Assembly (NCBI GenBank): GCA_951813045.1
Contig: CATOTF010000002.1
Span: 1,612,001 to 1,676,000, forward strand
Source of the DNA: an uncultured Rhizobiaceae bacterium
GTDB taxonomy: Bacteria > Pseudomonadota > Alphaproteobacteria > Rhizobiales > Rhizobiaceae
DNA: 64,000 nt
Direction of reading: 5' to 3'
The notes beneath the pieces were generated by a model. It was not told the DNA's origin, ran no database searches, and saw only the letters and a program-made list of their open reading frames with translations. This document shows positions 27,120 through 35,639 of this stretch, one piece after another (within the stretch, counting starts at the first letter, position 1; every line of letters starts with the position of its first letter). Position numbers and translations under genes: made by a program.

Positions 27120-27439
27120 GCACTCTAAAAAAACCCATCGCATTCACCGGAAACCGCCTGCTGGACGGGGAAACTGTGTGGCTTGGTCAAAACGGAATCT
27201 GGGTCGATAATATTGACCTTGCACTCGTTGCCCGGTCAGCAGAAACTCTTGCAACAGCCTCCGCGCAGGCAGCACAAGCTGATGCCGATAACCACGTGGT
27301 CGAGCCATACCAGATCGATGTTGCGCTGGAAGATGGTGTCGTGACACCGGTTAAGTTTCGCGAACGTATTCGTGCATCCGGCCCCACCGTTCGCATGGAC
27401 CTCGGCAAACAGGCGCTGACTACCGCACACGCTGCCTAA
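27116..27439 (+). CDS. DUF2849 protein of the sulfite reductase operon
   Basis: A 107-residue small protein of the DUF2849 family. Its core is NRLLDGETVWLGQNGIWVDN, then a helix rich in Ala (ETLATASAQAAQADADNHV) and DVALEDGVVTPVKFRERIRA. The family is found almost only between cysG and cysI in alphaproteobacteria, so it is thought to assist sulfite reduction, but its role is unknown. It overlaps cysG by 4 nt and is 33 bp before cysI. Confidence 0.85.
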   Translation: MSTLKKPIAFTGNRLLDGETVWLGQNGIWVDNIDLALVARSAETLATASAQAAQADADNHVVEPYQIDVALEDGVVTPVKFRERIRASGPTVRMDLGKQALTTAHAA

Positions 27440-27472
27440 AACCAACTTCAAAACCTAATCAGGACAAAGTCC

Positions 27473-29140
27473 ATGTATCGTTATGATGAATTTGACCGCG
27501 AGTTCGTGGCGGGTCGTGTTGCGCAGTTTCGAGATCAGGTGAATCGCCGGGTCACCGGTGAGTTGTCGGAGGACAATTTCAAACCGATCCGCCTGCAAAA
27601 TGGTGTCTACCTGCAATTGCACGCCTATATGCTGCGCGTCGCTGTTCCTTACGGCACACTGAACAGCGAGCAAATGCATATGCTCGCCCATATCGCGCGG
27701 AAATATGACCGGGATTACGGGCATTTCACAACGCGGCAGAACATTCAGTTCAACTGGCCAAAGCTTGAAGATATTCCCGATATTCTGGAAGATCTTGCCT
27801 CTGTGCAAATGCATGCGATTCAGACCTCGGGAAATTGCATTCGCAATGTGACGGCAGATCATTTTGCCGGTGCTGCCGAAGACGAAGTCGCCGACCCCCG
27901 CCCCTATGCAGAAATTCTGCGTCAATGGTCGACGATCCACCCGGAATTCCTGTTCCTGCCGCGCAAGTTCAAAATCGCGGTTGTCGGGTCGCCGAATGAC
28001 CGGGCGGCCATGCAGTTCCACGACATCGGCCTTGAAGTACGCAAAAATGATGAAGGGGCATTGGGTCTGCGCGTTTACGTTGGCGGTGGCCTCGGTCGCA
28101 CGCCGATGATCGGAAAACTGATCCGCGACTGGATACCGCAGGAAAATATGCTCTCCTATTGCGAGGCGATCCTGCGCGTCTACAATCTCTACGGTCGCCG
28201 CGATAATAAATATAAGGCCCGCATCAAAATACTGGTTCATGAGACCGGGCTTGAAGAATTAAAGAGCGATATTGAAGCGGAATTCGAGCGCATCAAAGAC
28301 GGCGTTCTCAAACTGCCCGACGAAGATGTGCGGGCGATTGAAGCCTATTTCGCGACACCAGCGTTCGATACGTTACCGGTGGAAAGCACAATTCTGGATG
28401 CTGCCATGGCAGCCGATAAAAGCTTTTCGCGCTGGGTTGCTCAAAATGTCAGCAATCACCGTCAGCATGGCTATGGTATCATAACGGTCGCTCTAAAAGG
28501 CACGGGCGAAGCGCCGGGGGATGCAACGTCGGCGCAAATTGATGTGCTGGCTGACCTGGGTGAAAAATACTCTCATGACGAATTGCGCGTCAGCCATGAG
28601 CAGAATGTTATCCTGCCCCATGTAAAACTCGACGACCTTAAATCCGTCTACGATGTCCTGCTCGCAAACGGTATGGCGTCGGCCAATGCCGGGTTGATCA
28701 CGGACATCATTGCATGTCCCGGTCTTGATTATTGCGCGCTGGCGACGGCCCGTTCGATTCCCGTGGCGCAAGAACTCTCAACCCGTTTTGCAGACCTCGA
28801 CCACCAGAATGATATTGGCGAATTGAAGCTAAAGATTTCCGGCTGCATCAATGCCTGTGGCCACCACCATGTTGGGCACATCGGCATTCTCGGTGTCGAT
28901 AAGCGTGGTGAGGAAATCTATCAAGTGACGCTTGGTGGTTCCGGCGATGAACAGGCCGCAGTTGGAGAGATCATCGGTCGCGGGTTTGCCGCTAACGAGA
29001 TTTCAGATGCTGTGGAAACCATCGTGAATGTCTATCTCGCTAAACGCCTGTCAGACGATGAGATATTCCTCGAAACCTATCGTCGGGTTGGGCCTCAGCC
29101 GTTCAAGGAAGCGCTTTATCCCGCCAGGGAGGCTGCGTAA
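27473..29140 (+). CDS. cysI: Sulfite/nitrite reductase haemoprotein subunit
   Basis: A 555-residue sirohaem/4Fe-4S enzyme that reduces sulfite to sulfide with six electrons. Two ferrite-reductase-like domains are followed by two sirohaem domains. HFTTRQNIQFNW and TSGNCIRNVTADHFAG mark the sirohaem pocket. Cluster ligands are in CPGLDYCALA and in GCINACGHHHVGHIG. Length suits the single-chain, ferredoxin-dependent type, and a ferredoxin gene follows in the operon. An assimilatory role is inferred from cysG and DUF934 neighbours. It shares one base with the next start (TAATG). Confidence 0.94.
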   Translation: MYRYDEFDREFVAGRVAQFRDQVNRRVTGELSEDNFKPIRLQNGVYLQLHAYMLRVAVPYGTLNSEQMHMLAHIARKYDRDYGHFTTRQNIQFNWPKLEDIPDILEDLASVQMHAIQTSGNCIRNVTADHFAGAAEDEVADPRPYAEILRQWSTIHPEFLFLPRKFKIAVVGSPNDRAAMQFHDIGLEVRKNDEGALGLRVYVGGGLGRTPMIGKLIRDWIPQENMLSYCEAILRVYNLYGRRDNKYKARIKILVHETGLEELKSDIEAEFERIKDGVLKLPDEDVRAIEAYFATPAFDTLPVESTILDAAMAADKSFSRWVAQNVSNHRQHGYGIITVALKGTGEAPGDATSAQIDVLADLGEKYSHDELRVSHEQNVILPHVKLDDLKSVYDVLLANGMASANAGLITDIIACPGLDYCALATARSIPVAQELSTRFADLDHQNDIGELKLKISGCINACGHHHVGHIGILGVDKRGEEIYQVTLGGSGDEQAAVGEIIGRGFAANEISDAVETIVNVYLAKRLSDDEIFLETYRRVGPQPFKEALYPAREAA

Positions 29141-29649
29141 TGAGCACACTTTTTATAAACGGCAAAGCCAGCGAAGACACATGGCAATTCGTCGACGGTG
29201 AAGCGCCGGTGCCCGAAGGAGACGATGTCATCGTTTCCCTGCAATTGTTTAAGGATCAAACCCATGCGCTGCTGACGCGAAACTCAGGGCGGCTTGGTGT
29301 ACACTTGGAAGCAGACGATCAGATTGACGAAATCACCGACCATATTGAACACCTCTCTCTGGTCTCGCTGGCGTTCCCATGGTTTGCAGACGGACGAGCA
29401 TTCTCCAAAGCTCGCCTGTTGCGCGACCGACACGAATTTAAAGGCGAGGTCAGGGGGACCGGCGATATTCGAATAGATCAGGTGTCCCATATGCACCGTT
29501 GCGGTTGTGATACCCTGCTGATTTCCCATCAACCGACAATTGACGCGGTGCTGGAGGGCAACAGCCCGGCACTCAACCTTTATTATCAACCCGCCCTTGG
29601 GGATACCGCCTCAAAGAACGGAAGAAGCTGGGCGCGCCGCGCTGGCTAA
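29140..29649 (+). CDS. DUF934 protein of the sulfite reductase operon
   Basis: A 169-residue DUF934-family protein. The core SLVSLAFPWFADGRAFSKAR, then LLRDRHEFKGEVRGTGDIRIDQ and HMHRCGCDTLLI, is the family signature; many members are named as oxidoreductase-like partners of CysI. The C terminus ends in a basic tail (KNGRSWARRAG) that is unlike other members and could result from decay near the stop. In most relatives cysH (PAPS reductase) comes next; here a ferredoxin gene does. Confidence 0.85.
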   Translation: MSTLFINGKASEDTWQFVDGEAPVPEGDDVIVSLQLFKDQTHALLTRNSGRLGVHLEADDQIDEITDHIEHLSLVSLAFPWFADGRAFSKARLLRDRHEFKGEVRGTGDIRIDQVSHMHRCGCDTLLISHQPTIDAVLEGNSPALNLYYQPALGDTASKNGRSWARRAG

Positions 29650-29659
29650 GGAATGCATT

Positions 29660-30013
29660 ATGAAAATTCATGTAACCGACCCAAACGGCAATTCTGCCGA
29701 ACTGGAAGCGCTTGAAGGCTTTCGCGTTATGGAAGTGATCCGCGACTGGTCGTCAGAATCCGGTATCGGCATAAAAGCCGAATGTGGCGGCGCCTGCGCC
29801 TGCGCAACATGTCACGTTTATGTCGCGGACAACTGGGCCGGCAAATTACCAGTAATGCTGGACGAGGAAGAAGACCGATTGGACGAAGCCTTTGACGTGG
29901 AACCCAACTCCCGCTTGTCATGCCAACTTCTCATGAGTGAAGAACTGGACGGACTGCAGGTAACGATCGCGTCGGACGCATCAGTGGAAATCGAACGGGT
30001 GAAGGCGGCTTGA
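29660..30013 (+). CDS. 2Fe-2S ferredoxin, adrenodoxin type
   Basis: A 117-residue plant/vertebrate-type [2Fe-2S] ferredoxin. Cluster ligands are Cys42, Cys48, Cys51 and Cys88 (ECGGACACATCHVY, then SRLSCQL), the C-x5-C-x2-C...C pattern of adrenodoxin-like proteins. ATG 29660 is preceded by AAGGA. It is 10 bp after the DUF934 gene and last in the operon, so it is the likely electron donor to the sulfite reductase. Alternatives are roles with cytochromes P450 or FeS assembly, but no such genes are near. Confidence 0.88.
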   Translation: MKIHVTDPNGNSAELEALEGFRVMEVIRDWSSESGIGIKAECGGACACATCHVYVADNWAGKLPVMLDEEEDRLDEAFDVEPNSRLSCQLLMSEELDGLQVTIASDASVEIERVKAA

Positions 30014-30047
30014 ATCTCGCGGTTAGCGTGCCAACCGCTCTATTGTC

Positions 30048-30067
30048 ATTGTCGTATCAACGACAAT
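30048..30067. terminator. Perfect hairpin after the sulfite reductase operon
   Basis: ATTGTCGT-ATCA-ACGACAAT is an 8-bp perfect stem with a 4-nt loop, 35 bases after the ferredoxin stop. There is no T run, so it may act as an mRNA 3' stabiliser more than a terminator. A second inverted stretch, ACTCCTACTGTAGCGGGAGT, follows at 30102-30121 and looks like a dispersed palindromic repeat. Confidence 0.45.
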
Positions 30068-30154
30068 CTAGGGCAGCTTGTTCAGTGCACCCAGCACTGG
30101 ACTCCTACTGTAGCGGGAGTGACAATAGCGGGTGGATTATGAAACGCAGCCCCA

Positions 30155-30174
30155 CCCAACGGGCTTGGGCTTTT
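30155..30174 (+). terminator. Candidate Rho-independent terminator
   Basis: CCCAA-CGGGC-TTGGG followed by CTTTT. The stem is short but G/C-containing and has a T run on the plus strand, in the right place to end the cysG-ferredoxin operon. Confidence 0.4.
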
Positions 30175-30228
30175 ATACGAAGATAGATTGGGTTAGATTC
30201 ACGCAAAAGCCGGAGGTGTTGAAAAACC

Positions 30229-30600
30229 ATGACTGTCACGATTGCACGTCCCAATGTTCCTCAACATTTCATGGTGTTGCGCCCGATCACCCGCAAAATT
30301 GTCGTTCGTTTCCCCGACGGCACATTGTTGGCGCAAAGTAACAACGCGACAAGACTGATCGAATCCGGCAAGACGATTTATGACCCGGTAGTCTATTTCC
30401 CAAAAGACGCCATCACACAGCCATTCACCACGCAGGAGAAATCGACCCATTGCCCGCTCAAGGGTGACGCAACTTATTATTCCGCAAACGGTATCGACGA
30501 TCTCGCTTGGAGCTATGAAAACCCGCTAGAATTCGCGACCGAGATTACCGGTCTCGTTGCGTTTTACGGTGACAAGGTCATTATCGAGGAGCATCCGTAA
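30229..30600 (+). CDS. DUF427-family protein
   Basis: A 123-residue protein of the DUF427 (COG2343) family. Seen are KIVVRFPDGTLLAQSNNATRL, YFPKDAI, the STHCPLKGDATYYSA motif with the conserved Cys-Pro-Lys-Gly, and WSYENPLEFATEITGLVAFY. The family folds as a small beta barrel and has no settled function. The GST gene starts 5 bp after its stop, so the two form an operon. Confidence 0.87.
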   Translation: MTVTIARPNVPQHFMVLRPITRKIVVRFPDGTLLAQSNNATRLIESGKTIYDPVVYFPKDAITQPFTTQEKSTHCPLKGDATYYSANGIDDLAWSYENPLEFATEITGLVAFYGDKVIIEEHP

Positions 30601-30605
30601 TAGCC

Positions 30606-31277
30606 ATGGCCGACCTTCCTCTGCTCTATTCTTTCCGGCGTTGCCCTTATGCCATGCGCGCGCGAATGGCGCTGGCTGCCAGTGGGCAGGTTACGCAATT
30701 ACGCGAGATCATCTTGCGAGACAAACCCGCCCATATGGTGGAAATCTCGCCCAAAGCCACCGTTCCGGTTTTAATGAAGCCCGACGGCACAATTATTGAG
30801 CAAAGCCTAGACATCATGTTGTGGGCACTTGAATGCAACGACCCTCTCGGATGGATGGCTCCAGAGTTGGGTGACAAAAACGAAATGCTGGTGCTGATCG
30901 AGGAAATGGACGGACCATTCAAATCCCATCTCGATAATTACAAATATGCCATCAGGCATGTTGATGCGGAGGAAGACCCGACAGCTTTCGCCCATGAACA
31001 CCGGAATTCTGCGATGCGTATTCTCATGGATATCGATCAGCGCCTGTCCCGCCACCCCTACATGTTCGGTAACAGGCCCTCCCTTGCTGACATCGCGATC
31101 GCGCCCTTCGTGCGGCAGTTTGCCAACACAGACCGGGATTGGTTTGACGCTCAACCGGCGCCGAATCTCCACGCTTGGTTGAACAGGTTTTTAGAATCAG
31201 ATCTGTTTCAAAACATAATGACGAAGTTCCCCAAATGGCAGGAAGGCGACGCGCCAACTGTTTTTCCCGACTTCTAA
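30606..31277 (+). CDS. Glutathione S-transferase family protein
   Basis: A 223-residue GST. The N-terminal thioredoxin-like domain has LLYSFRRCPYAMRARMAL (a CPYA motif with a Cys as in Omega/Beta-like or glutaredoxin-type GSTs) and the cis-Pro region KATVPVLMKPDG, then glutathione-gamma-Glu contact IEQSLDIM. The C-terminal helical domain has RPSLADIAIAPFVRQFANTD, the N-capping box region. It likely conjugates or reduces a xenobiotic or mixed disulfide using glutathione. Operon with DUF427. Confidence 0.88.
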   Translation: MADLPLLYSFRRCPYAMRARMALAASGQVTQLREIILRDKPAHMVEISPKATVPVLMKPDGTIIEQSLDIMLWALECNDPLGWMAPELGDKNEMLVLIEEMDGPFKSHLDNYKYAIRHVDAEEDPTAFAHEHRNSAMRILMDIDQRLSRHPYMFGNRPSLADIAIAPFVRQFANTDRDWFDAQPAPNLHAWLNRFLESDLFQNIMTKFPKWQEGDAPTVFPDF

Positions 31278-31387
31278 GCGGAGAATCTGGGGGCAAATAA
31301 TTGAAAGAGTGCGTCAGGTCACAGAAGTAGGAAAAAGTCGTGCTATATTGGTTGTTGCTGGGGCGCACCAAATAAGGACGCTTTTTC

Positions 31388-31879
31388 ATGACTTCTTCCA
31401 ATATTGATATTCAGCAGCCACAACCTTTCGACCTCGTAAACAACGATATTCTCATCGCGGGAAACGCAGTTGCATTTGAGGGGACGCTCACAATTAATGT
31501 GACTGAAGGGCATGATGAATTTACATCATTCACCAACGTTGGTTCCCTCGCGCTTAAACAATTCCAGGGATCAATAAACATTCCCGACACGAATGCGTTT
31601 CAGTTAACCCGGTTGTTCTTGCGTCTTGCAGATGACACGGGGAATGAAAACGGGCCAGCGGTCACAATACCCATTTTATTCGGCCCGAAAATTCTGCCCG
31701 GTTATACCGGATATCGAAATTATACGGTGAAATCAGGAGACACGCTGACAGGGATTGCCCAATCAGAATATGGCAATTCAAATTTCCAGCCGATAGTGGA
31801 AGCCAACCAACACATCATCAGTGATCCAAATTTAATTCTGGTTGGCCAGGTTTTGCGCATTCCGCGCAACGATACCTAA
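31388..31879 (+). CDS. Gmad2 Ig-like and LysM domain protein
   Basis: A 163-residue protein. Residues 10-105 resemble the Gmad2 immunoglobulin-like domain (QPFDLVNNDILIAGNAVAFE, then TLTINVTEGHDEF). Residues 111-160 are a LysM carbohydrate-binding module (YTVKSGDTLTGIAQSEYGN, PIVEANQHIISDPNLILVGQ, VLRIP). LysM binds N-acetylglucosamine of peptidoglycan. No signal peptide is visible, so export would need another route or the protein is cytoplasmic. Stands alone, convergent with the dimethylargininase gene. Confidence 0.82.
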   Translation: MTSSNIDIQQPQPFDLVNNDILIAGNAVAFEGTLTINVTEGHDEFTSFTNVGSLALKQFQGSINIPDTNAFQLTRLFLRLADDTGNENGPAVTIPILFGPKILPGYTGYRNYTVKSGDTLTGIAQSEYGNSNFQPIVEANQHIISDPNLILVGQVLRIPRNDT

Positions 31880-31898
31880 TTGCCCGGGAGGCGGCGTG

Positions 31899-32693
31899 CT
31901 ACCTGCCCTGCGGTGAAAACCTCAGGCTTAAACAGGACATGCCGCCATCGAGCTTCGCCGCTTCACTGTTGCCAATTTCAACAACGTCGTATCCGGCAGC
32001 GTCGAGTGCAGATTTCGTCTTGGGAAATCCAGCGGGAAACAGGACAAGATTGTTAAAGCGGATGGCGTTTGCGCAAGCCTCTTCACCGTCTGCGGTATAG
32101 AGCAGATCATACCCTTCAAAACAGCCGGATGCTGCAAGGCGGCGGGTGGTGAGAATTGTATTCTCATCAAGTAATGAGCAATCGGTTTTGAAATGGAGAA
32201 CATCTTCGGGCGTATTCACCTCCCGAACCTGGTAGCCCCAAGGCATAATGATTGAGCGCAATTCATCAACGCCTGTACTGTCTGTGCGTGCAGAGCACCC
32301 CACCAGGATTTCCCGTTCGGTGACGAGAATATCTCCGCCTTCGATAAATCCCGGGCCGTTGATTGCAGACACGTCTCCGTAAATCTGCTCCAGAGGGGAA
32401 CGCATCGCCTCCGCTTCACCCAGACGAGATGGCGCACCCGGACGCATTAATATTGCACCCTCTTGTAGACAAAGCCCTGAATCTTCGATGAAAACGCTGT
32501 CCGGAAATGCGTCATCACAAGGCAATTCCGTGACAATAGCCCCTGTCGATTTCAACGCAGCGACATAATCTCGGTGGTGGGTTTCGAATACCGCCAGATC
32601 GGGCGCACCGGTATCAACAGCGCGCAATCCAGAGATAATCGAACGGGAAGGCGCTTTCGTTACAGCATGGGTGAACGAGTAAGACCGCGCCAT
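31899..32693 (-). CDS. Dimethylargininase (NG,NG-dimethylarginine dimethylaminohydrolase)
   Basis: A 264-residue amidinotransferase-superfamily enzyme that hydrolyses methylated arginine to citrulline and (di)methylamine. Key parts: FPDSVFIEDSGLCLQEGAIL (substrate-binding Asp/Glu), GFIEGGDILVTEREILVG, the catalytic His in LHFKTDCSLLDENTI, and the nucleophilic Cys in GGMSCLSLRFSP near the C terminus. Length and motif order are those of DDAH, not of arginine deiminase. It lies 27 bp downstream of fhs on the same strand, and the methylamine it frees could enter one-carbon metabolism; that link is inference. Confidence 0.87.
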   Translation of the reverse strand: MARSYSFTHAVTKAPSRSIISGLRAVDTGAPDLAVFETHHRDYVAALKSTGAIVTELPCDDAFPDSVFIEDSGLCLQEGAILMRPGAPSRLGEAEAMRSPLEQIYGDVSAINGPGFIEGGDILVTEREILVGCSARTDSTGVDELRSIIMPWGYQVREVNTPEDVLHFKTDCSLLDENTILTTRRLAASGCFEGYDLLYTADGEEACANAIRFNNLVLFPAGFPKTKSALDAAGYDVVEIGNSEAAKLDGGMSCLSLRFSPQGR

Positions 32694-32720
32694 TTGATTA
32701 TCTACCTCGAATTCAAGGCC

Positions 32721-34397
32721 TTAAAACAGACCTTCGATCAGACCGTCGTCATTGAGCATGATGCTTTCTGACGATGGCACGCGCGGCAGGCCCGGCATGG
32801 TCATGATTTCTCCGCAGACCACAACAACGAATCCGGCACCTGCCGACAGACGTACTTCGCGGATGGGGAGCGAATGGCCAGTGGGAGCGCCACGCTGGTT
32901 CGGATCAGTGGAGAACGAATATTGCGTCTTCGCCATGCAGACCGGAAGCTTGCCGAAACCCGCCTCCTCCCATTGTTTAAGCTGATCACGAATTTTCTTG
33001 TCCGCCAACACTTCCTCTGCACGATAGATTTCTTTGGCAACCGTCTCGATCTTCTCCATCAATGACATGTCGTCGCCATACAAAGTGGTGAACTCGGCCT
33101 TGTCTTCATCACAGATGGTGGAGATGCGCGTTGCTAGTTCCTTAGTTCCAGCACCACCGTCTGCCCAGTGCTTGCAGAGGATCGCTTCACTGCCGAGGCT
33201 CTCCACATAATCTTTACAGGCCTGAACTTCCGCTTCCGTATCACCGGCAAAGTGGTTGATCGCAACAACGGCTGGAACACCGAACTTGCCGATATTCTCA
33301 ATGTGACGTCCAAGGTTCGGACAACCGTCCTTCACAGCTTGAACATTCTCGGCACCGAGGTCCTGCTTCTTCACACCGCCGTTCATTTTCATCGCGCGGA
33401 TTGTCGCAACAATCACAATGGCGGATGGCGCAAGACCTGCTTTACGACATTTGATATTGAGAAACTTCTCCGCCCCAAGATCAGCCCCAAATCCGGCTTC
33501 TGTCACAACATAATCAGCAAGCTTAAGCGCCGTCTTCGTCGCCACAACAGAGTTACAACCGTGGGCAATGTTAGCGAAAGGACCACCGTGCACAAACGCC
33601 GGGTTGTTCTCCAATGTTTGCACGAGGTTCGGCTGCATTGCATCTTTGAGCAGAACAGTCATCGCACCATCCGCTTTCACATCACGGCAAGTGATCGACT
33701 TACGTTCGCGCGTATAGCCGATGATGATACTGCCCAACCGTTCCTGCAGATCTTCCAGATCATTCGACAGGCACAGGATCGCCATCACTTCCGACGCCAC
33801 AGTAATGTCAAAACCTGCCTGACGGGGGAAGCCGTTCGGCACACCGCCCAAGGACGTTACGATATCCCGCAGCGCACGGTCGTTCATATCCATCACCCGT
33901 TTCCAGGTCACCCGACGCTGGTCGATCTCAAGGCTGTTACCCCAGTAAATGTGGTTGTCGATCATAGCTGACAGGAGATTATGTGCGGAGGTAATCGCGT
34001 GAAAATCTCCGGTAAAATGAAGGTTCATATCCTCCATCGGCACAACCTGGGCATAACCACCACCGGCAGCCCCACCTTTCATGCCAAAACACGGACCAAG
34101 CGAAGCTTCACGAATACAGATTGCAGCTTTCTTGCCAATCGCGTTCAGACCATCGCCAAGACCAACGGTCGTCGTAGTCTTGCCTTCACCAGCAGGTGTC
34201 GGATTAATCGCCGTCACAAGAATGAGCTTACCGTCTTTTTTACCGGCCTGTGCGGCAATAAATTCCGCACTCACCTTCGCCTTATCGTGCCCGTAAGGAA
34301 CCAGATCCTCAAGACCAATACCGAGCTTAGCCCCTATTTCACCAATTGGACGCTTAACAGCCTCACGTGCGATCTCAATATCCGTCTTGAAAGCCAT
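32721..34397 (-). CDS. fhs: Formate-tetrahydrofolate ligase
   Basis: A 558-residue ATP-dependent enzyme joining formate to tetrahydrofolate to give 10-formyl-THF, the entry of formate into C1 metabolism. The P-loop is in [20 protein letters not shown]. Other landmarks are [30 protein letters not shown] in outline, [30 protein letters not shown] and the C-terminal [13 protein letters not shown] 34397 is preceded by GGAGAA; an upstream in-frame extension to 34460 is not needed. Formate dehydrogenase lies 1.2 kb further along. Confidence 0.96.
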   Translation of the reverse strand: MAFKTDIEIAREAVKRPIGEIGAKLGIGLEDLVPYGHDKAKVSAEFIAAQAGKKDGKLILVTAINPTPAGEGKTTTTVGLGDGLNAIGKKAAICIREASLGPCFGMKGGAAGGGYAQVVPMEDMNLHFTGDFHAITSAHNLLSAMIDNHIYWGNSLEIDQRRVTWKRVMDMNDRALRDIVTSLGGVPNGFPRQAGFDITVASEVMAILCLSNDLEDLQERLGSIIIGYTRERKSITCRDVKADGAMTVLLKDAMQPNLVQTLENNPAFVHGGPFANIAHGCNSVVATKTALKLADYVVTEAGFGADLGAEKFLNIKCRKAGLAPSAIVIVATIRAMKMNGGVKKQDLGAENVQAVKDGCPNLGRHIENIGKFGVPAVVAINHFAGDTEAEVQACKDYVESLGSEAILCKHWADGGAGTKELATRISTICDEDKAEFTTLYGDDMSLMEKIETVAKEIYRAEEVLADKKIRDQLKQWEEAGFGKLPVCMAKTQYSFSTDPNQRGAPTGHSLPIREVRLSAGAGFVVVVCGEIMTMPGLPRVPSSESIMLNDDGLIEGLF

Positions 34398-34638
34398 TAT
34401 TCTTCTCCAGGTCTGGCGTCTGAATGCCGCAAATTCGCGCTTCAGAAGATAATTATTCAAAATACATTGGAGTTATAGCAACACAAATTACGGAACATTT
34501 GCGACATCGAGAACCAAAGTTCCGTCACTCAAATTAATGTGCGATACACAGGTGAAACATATAGAATGCGCGATACAACTTTCGTCTAAAACCTTATCCC
34601 ATTACGACAATCATGCCAACACAATTTTGGAATTCCCA

Positions 34639-35622
34639 ATGCTCCCCAACACCATGAAAACGATCGAAATTACCGAATTTGGAACACCGGATGTTCTGCA
34701 AGCTGGAGAGCGGGAAATTCCGGCGCCTGCGGATAACCAGGTTCTCGTAAAGGTAACAACTGCTGGCGTTAACGGCCCTGACATTGTGCAGCGTCGCGGG
34801 CATTATCCACCACCGCCTGGTGCATCAGATTTACTGGGCCTTGAAGTATCCGGTGAAGTCATCACCATTGGTTCAAATGTTAAAGCCTGGTCGCTTGGCG
34901 ATAAAATCTGCGCCCTCACGAACGGTGGTGGTTATGCCGAATATGTCGCCATAAACGCCGACCATTGCCTGCCCATTCCACAAGGTGTTGATGAAGTCGA
35001 TGCGGCTGGATTATGCGAAACCTATTTCACCGTCTGGAGCAATTTCTTCTTCAACCGCACCGTGAATAAAGGCGATCTCTTTCTCGTGCACGGCGGAACC
35101 GGCGGCATCGGATCAACCGCCATTCAACTGGGCGCAGCTTTGGGCATGCGGGTATTCACCACCTGCGGAAGTGCGGAAAACTGCGCCTTTGCCGAAGCCA
35201 ACGGTGCGGAACGGGCGATAAATTACAAGGAAGAGGATTTCGTTGAAATCGTTAAAGAAGCGGGCGGTGCAAATCTCATTCTCGATATCATGGGCGGCGA
35301 CTATATCGACCGCAACATCAAGGCCGCCGCACCGGATGCCCATATCGTTCAACTGGCATTCAACAAAGGCTCAAAGGTCGGGGCTAACCTCATGCCTCTC
35401 ATGCTCAAACGCTTGACCATCACCGGTTCAACCCTGCGGCCACGACCACCGGAATTCAAAGCGGCGGTTGCCGCTGATTTGCTGGAAAAAGTCTGGCCAT
35501 TGTTCGCGCAAGAAAAGCTGAAAACCAACACCCACAAGGTGTTTGATTTTAACGAAGTCCAACAGGCCCACGAACTCATGGAAGCCAAAGGCCATCAGGG
35601 CAAGATTTTGATCAGGCCATAA
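34639..35622 (+). CDS. NAD(P)H quinone oxidoreductase, zinc-free MDR family
   Basis: About 327 residues of the quinone oxidoreductase/PIG3 branch of medium-chain dehydrogenases. N-terminal GroES-like domain: TAGVNGPDIVQRRGHYPPPPG, LGLEVSGEVITIG. Rossmann domain: VHGGTGGIGSTAIQLGAALG with the NADPH pattern, FTTCGSAENCAFAEANGAER. No zinc-ligand Cys set. It probably reduces quinones with NADPH. ATG 34639 or ATG 34654 is the likely start. Divergent from fhs. Confidence 0.87.
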   Translation: MLPNTMKTIEITEFGTPDVLQAGEREIPAPADNQVLVKVTTAGVNGPDIVQRRGHYPPPPGASDLLGLEVSGEVITIGSNVKAWSLGDKICALTNGGGYAEYVAINADHCLPIPQGVDEVDAAGLCETYFTVWSNFFFNRTVNKGDLFLVHGGTGGIGSTAIQLGAALGMRVFTTCGSAENCAFAEANGAERAINYKEEDFVEIVKEAGGANLILDIMGGDYIDRNIKAAAPDAHIVQLAFNKGSKVGANLMPLMLKRLTITGSTLRPRPPEFKAAVAADLLEKVWPLFAQEKLKTNTHKVFDFNEVQQAHELMEAKGHQGKILIRP

Positions 35623-35639
35623 ACGCCTAACGGCAAAGC

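Noticed and set aside
33168-33971. Long open frame antisense to fhs
   Set aside because: No domain resemblance; it is explained by the codon use of fhs on the other strand.
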